A DNA stretch of 64,000 nucleotides from CAKRPJ01 sp934376955 (lineage in GTDB: Bacteria > Bacillota > Clostridia > Lachnospirales > Lachnospiraceae): positions 57,841 to 121,840 of the forward strand of contig CAKRPJ010000003.1 of the NCBI GenBank assembly GCA_934376955.1, in the 5' to 3' direction. The translations under genes and the position numbers were made by a program. The notes below the pieces were generated by a model, which did no database searches, had not been told where the DNA came from, and saw only the letters and a list, made by a program, of their open reading frames with translations. Each line of letters starts with the position of its first letter. Positions within the stretch are counted from its first letter, which is position 1. This document shows positions 61,755-64,000 of the stretch, in pieces.

Positions 61755-63149
61755 CTATGCCAGATGCACCCACTGGATCAAAAAGATCCATGCCAGTCCA
61801 TAGTAGGTAACGACCGCCACCAAGTCATTTACCGTAGTGATAAGCGGCCCTGATGCTACCGCCGGATCGACCTTGATCCTGTGGAAAAAGAGCGGAACAA
61901 GAGTTCCGACTAAGCTGGATGCCACCATCGCCACCAGCAGAGATATTCCAACACAACCGGATATCATAAAGGCCTGAGAAAGCGAATATCCCTTAAAAAT
62001 AAAGATGTACGCACCGAGAAAGAACAGAGAAAGGATCCCAAGGAGTGATCCGTTGCTGAAGCCGATCCGTATCTCCTTCATGACATGTGCCGCTTTATCC
62101 TTCGCACTCAGTTCCTCATCCATCAGTACACGGATCGTTACAGCCAGAGACTGGGTTCCCACGTTTCCGGCCATGTCAAGGATCAGGGACTGAAAGCAGA
62201 TCACAATAGGAAGCGCGGAAACAACACCCTCAAAGGCACCGACCACACTGGATACTCCCATCCCCAAAAACAGAAGCACAACAAGCCACGGCAGTCGTTT
62301 CTTAATACTCTCCAGAGTTGTCTCTTTCAACTCCTCCTCCTCTGTCAAACCGGCCAGCTTCGCGTAATCATCACCCATTTCATCATCGATCGCTTCGATC
62401 ACATTCTGGGCAGTCAGAATACCGATAATCTTCTTATCACTGTTTAATACCGGAAGGGAATCCTCAGAATAGTCTTTGATCTTTTCGATATTTTCCGAAA
62501 TACTTTCATGATCCAGTAAATACGGATAGGAATAGCTGATAATACTATCCAGCTCATCATGCTCCCTTGCAATGATAAGATCCTTTAACTCGATCGCTCC
62601 GCAAAAGATCCCGTTTTCATCCACCACATATATCGTTGAGATGTTGTCATTTTCACCGGCCTGACGCACCAGCTCGCGCATTGCCTGACGGATCGTCAGA
62701 TTCTTGGATATGCAGACATAGTTGTTCGTGATCAGGCTTCCGATTTCATCGTCATCATACGAATTGATCAATCGGATATCTGCCTTGACATCCTCATCCA
62801 AAATCGGGCGCAGCTTTGCCTTTACACTCTCATCAATATCGTCCAAAAGCTCTGCCGCATCATCGGAGTCCATCTCATTGATAACGGCGGCAAGCTTGTC
62901 GATCCCCAGCTCTTTGATGTATTCATCCGGCTCATCGATATAAGAAATAATGTTGGAGACCCACTCGGTCCCAAGATTGTTATACAGGCTTAGGCGTTCT
63001 TCCTTCGTCAGCTGCTCCAGACTCTGAGCAATATCCTTTTCATGATAATCTCCCAGCTTTTCCAGCAGCTTGTCTTTATTGTGCTCTGTCCGGATGATCG
63101 AGACGATATCATCTACAAACTCCGGTTTTTTTAATATTTCTTTTTCCAC
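61755..63149 (-). CDS. mgtE: MgtE-type magnesium transporter
   Basis: A 464-residue Mg2+ channel/transporter. The N-terminal superhelical domain (about 20-130) contains acidic DSDDAAELLDDI-type stretches, two CBS domains follow (about 135-255), then a plug helix and five membrane segments (about 290-460) with VGTQSLAVTIR (about 338) and the pore-lining ASGPLITTVNDL near 430. CBS and N domains close the pore when Mg2+ is high in related proteins. The start is GTG at 63149 with GGAGG 6 nt upstream. It has its own strong promoter. Confidence 0.94.
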   Translation of the reverse strand: MEKEILKKPEFVDDIVSIIRTEHNKDKLLEKLGDYHEKDIAQSLEQLTKEERLSLYNNLGTEWVSNIISYIDEPDEYIKELGIDKLAAVINEMDSDDAAELLDDIDESVKAKLRPILDEDVKADIRLINSYDDDEIGSLITNNYVCISKNLTIRQAMRELVRQAGENDNISTIYVVDENGIFCGAIELKDLIIAREHDELDSIISYSYPYLLDHESISENIEKIKDYSEDSLPVLNSDKKIIGILTAQNVIEAIDDEMGDDYAKLAGLTEEEELKETTLESIKKRLPWLVVLLFLGMGVSSVVGAFEGVVSALPIVICFQSLILDMAGNVGTQSLAVTIRVLMDEELSAKDKAAHVMKEIRIGFSNGSLLGILSLFFLGAYIFIFKGYSLSQAFMISGCVGISLLVAMVASSLVGTLVPLFFHRIKVDPAVASGPLITTVNDLVAVVTYYGLAWIFLIQWVHLA

Positions 63150-63213
63150 CTCATACCTCCGGTACCGCTCCCGGACCTCGCGGCCGAATTATTTGCGGTT
63201 TCTTTTTCTTCAA

Positions 63214-63329
63214 GAATGCCTCAACATTCTTATTGCGAGATACGCGTCATGCAAAGCATGACATATTTCTTTTGCGCATCTCTGCAATCCTCTGTTTCTG
63301 ATTATACAAACAATCCTATTGACAGTCAA
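63214..63329 (-). promoter_or_regulatory. mgtE promoter and hairpin-bearing leader
   Basis: On the minus strand TTGACT (63324-63329) and TATAAT (63301-63306) with a 17-nt spacer. The leader of roughly 145 nt has two hairpins, GTCATGC-TTT-GCATGAC (63247-63263) and AAGAATG-6-CATTCTT (63214-63233). I do not see an M-box. Confidence 0.72.
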
Positions 63330-63667
63330 CGCCATTCCGTCCTGTTATCAGGTCGAACATCCCGGGAGACTGGGTGCGATTTTGATCCTTCGGAACATTT
63401 TATCTCAATCAAGAAAACTCCCACCTCTTTATGTAATATGAAGTGACCCCACATTTGTGGCAACGTGGATTTACCTGTATACTAGAGTTTGACAAAAAAC
63501 AAAGGTAAAACCGGATTACAAAAAATATTTTGATGTTTATTGATAATTTGAACTTGAAATTGGTAAGTGTTTCCGTCTTAATCTCGGTCAAACACCACTT
63601 TATCTACAGTCTGTCAGGGAGTTTTTAACCTTCTTGAAAAAAATCTCAAAAATTTATTCTATTTTGA

Positions 63668-63771
63668 TTGACATTCACAATTTTAGGCATTATGATTAAT
63701 CTCTACACTCGATTTAAGAAAAAGATTTTGTAGATATTATCAGTGGATTTTTTCTGAAAATCGTGTATAAT
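63668..63771 (+). promoter_or_regulatory. Two plus-strand promoters before the candidate RNA
   Basis: The first has TTGACA (63668-63673) and TATGAT (63691-63696) with a 17-nt spacer. The second has TATAAT at 63766-63771 with only a weak -35. No open frame follows either in the window. Between 63330 and 63660 I see no gene or clear structure. Confidence 0.6.
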
Positions 63772-63778
63772 ATAAGTG

Positions 63779-63920
63779 AGTAGAGATATAAAAACTGCAC
63801 TTTCACACTTACTAACAAGTGTTTTTTTGGTTGACGAAGCCACCATTGAAAGGATAATTTGACCGACGAGGTCTCTCTGGTTCGCCAGAGTAGGGTATGG
63901 TTAGCGCCGTACCCTTTTTT
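63779..63920 (+). ncRNA. Candidate small structured RNA or leader
   Basis: Five hairpins follow one another with little linker: 63805-63822 (ACACTT/AAGTGT, then seven T), 63828-63842 (TGGTT/AGCCA), 63861-63873 (GACC/GGTC), 63875-63890 (CTCTGG-TTCG-CCAGAG) and 63893-63914 (GGGTATGG/CCGTACCC, then TTTTTT). The second and third both carry the loop GACGA. The first and last look like intrinsic terminators. It could be a free small RNA or the leader of a gene beyond the right edge; I do not recognise the family. Confidence 0.6.
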
Positions 63921-63924
63921 ATTT

Positions 63925-64000
63925 AGTCAAGCGGATATTCGCAATCCGCTTCGCTACTTGCTCATAACCGAATAACTGCTCCGCAGTTTATCAGAAGGAG
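63925..64000 (+). repeat. Dispersed structured repeat, copy F (cut by right edge)
   Basis: The first 76 nt match copy D almost exactly, from AGTCAAGCGGATATTCGC to TTTATCAGAAGGAG, and the copy then leaves the window. It begins 5 nt after the T-run that ends the candidate small RNA. Confidence 0.9.

Noticed and set aside
63150..63300. Magnesium M-box riboswitch in the mgtE leader
   Set aside because: The leader is too short and lacks the conserved M-box blocks. It only has two simple hairpins.
63828..63873. Guanidine-II (mini-ykkC) riboswitch, because two nearby hairpins have ACGA in the loop
   Set aside because: The loops are five nt (GACGA) without the expected closing pair, the stems are short, and no guanidine exporter gene is visible downstream.

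Overview
The window looks like chromosomal DNA of a Lachnospiraceae-type (Clostridia) gut anaerobe. The evidence is strong AGGAGG-type ribosome-binding sites, many ATGA overlaps, a V-type ATPase operon, a clostridial-style Tad pilus locus with DUF5702- and DUF6382/FHA-type proteins, and several small proteins typical of this family. The genus cannot be fixed from the sequence. I see no phage, transposase gene, rRNA or CRISPR array.

Layout. 1-9.9 kb: housekeeping and unknown genes, including a partial coiled-coil membrane protein cut by the left edge, mtnN, a TSCPD protein, a DUF4367 anti-sigma-like protein, murG, an ECF sigma factor, rhomboid and HIT proteins, and a TIGR00300 (archaeal-type ornithine cyclodeaminase-like) enzyme. 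9.9-20.5 kb: an eleven-gene minus-strand Tad pilus operon. It runs prepilin peptidase, TadZ, TadA, TadB, TadC, Flp pilin, DUF5702, a TadE-like protein with two zinc modules, a second prepilin peptidase, a TadE-like protein and an FHA protein. Its predicted leader is about 365 nt and rich in repeats. 20.8-25 kb: an ArsR regulator, DUF2508, a GH13 hydrolase and glgB. 25-33.7 kb: a two-component system, an MFS transporter, an HD-LarE fusion, an M20 amidohydrolase and a P1 peptidase. 33.7-37.1 kb: two tRNA-Lys(CTT) genes with separate promoters, trmB, an SH3 protein and a LysR regulator. 37.3-46.6 kb: a complete V/A-type ATPase operon ending in a TIGR01906 membrane protein. 46.6-50.2 kb: a D,D-carboxypeptidase, an exonuclease, a VOC protein and an HD protein. 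50.2-58.4 kb: a sigma-54-controlled acid-sugar catabolic cluster made of a COG4091-like oxidoreductase, a zinc dehydrogenase, a GntP permease, a PrpR-type activator and an OtnK-OtnC fusion. 58.4-64 kb: a MalY-type lyase, PTS enzyme I and mgtE, then an 850-nt non-coding end with a candidate small RNA.

The most unusual signals are non-coding. First, a dispersed element of about 150 bp is present in six full or partial copies, and its hairpins keep pairing although their sequences change. Second, a 32-bp inverted repeat would bury the ribosome-binding site of a TadE-like gene, and all six of its mismatches become G-U pairs only in the mRNA sense. Third, repeat arrays fill the predicted Tad leader. 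Fourth, a compact multi-hairpin RNA lies at the right end. The best candidate for an incompletely described metabolic system is the sigma-54 acid-sugar cluster, whose two -24/-12 promoters and TGTTGCA-type sites tie the genes into one regulon.
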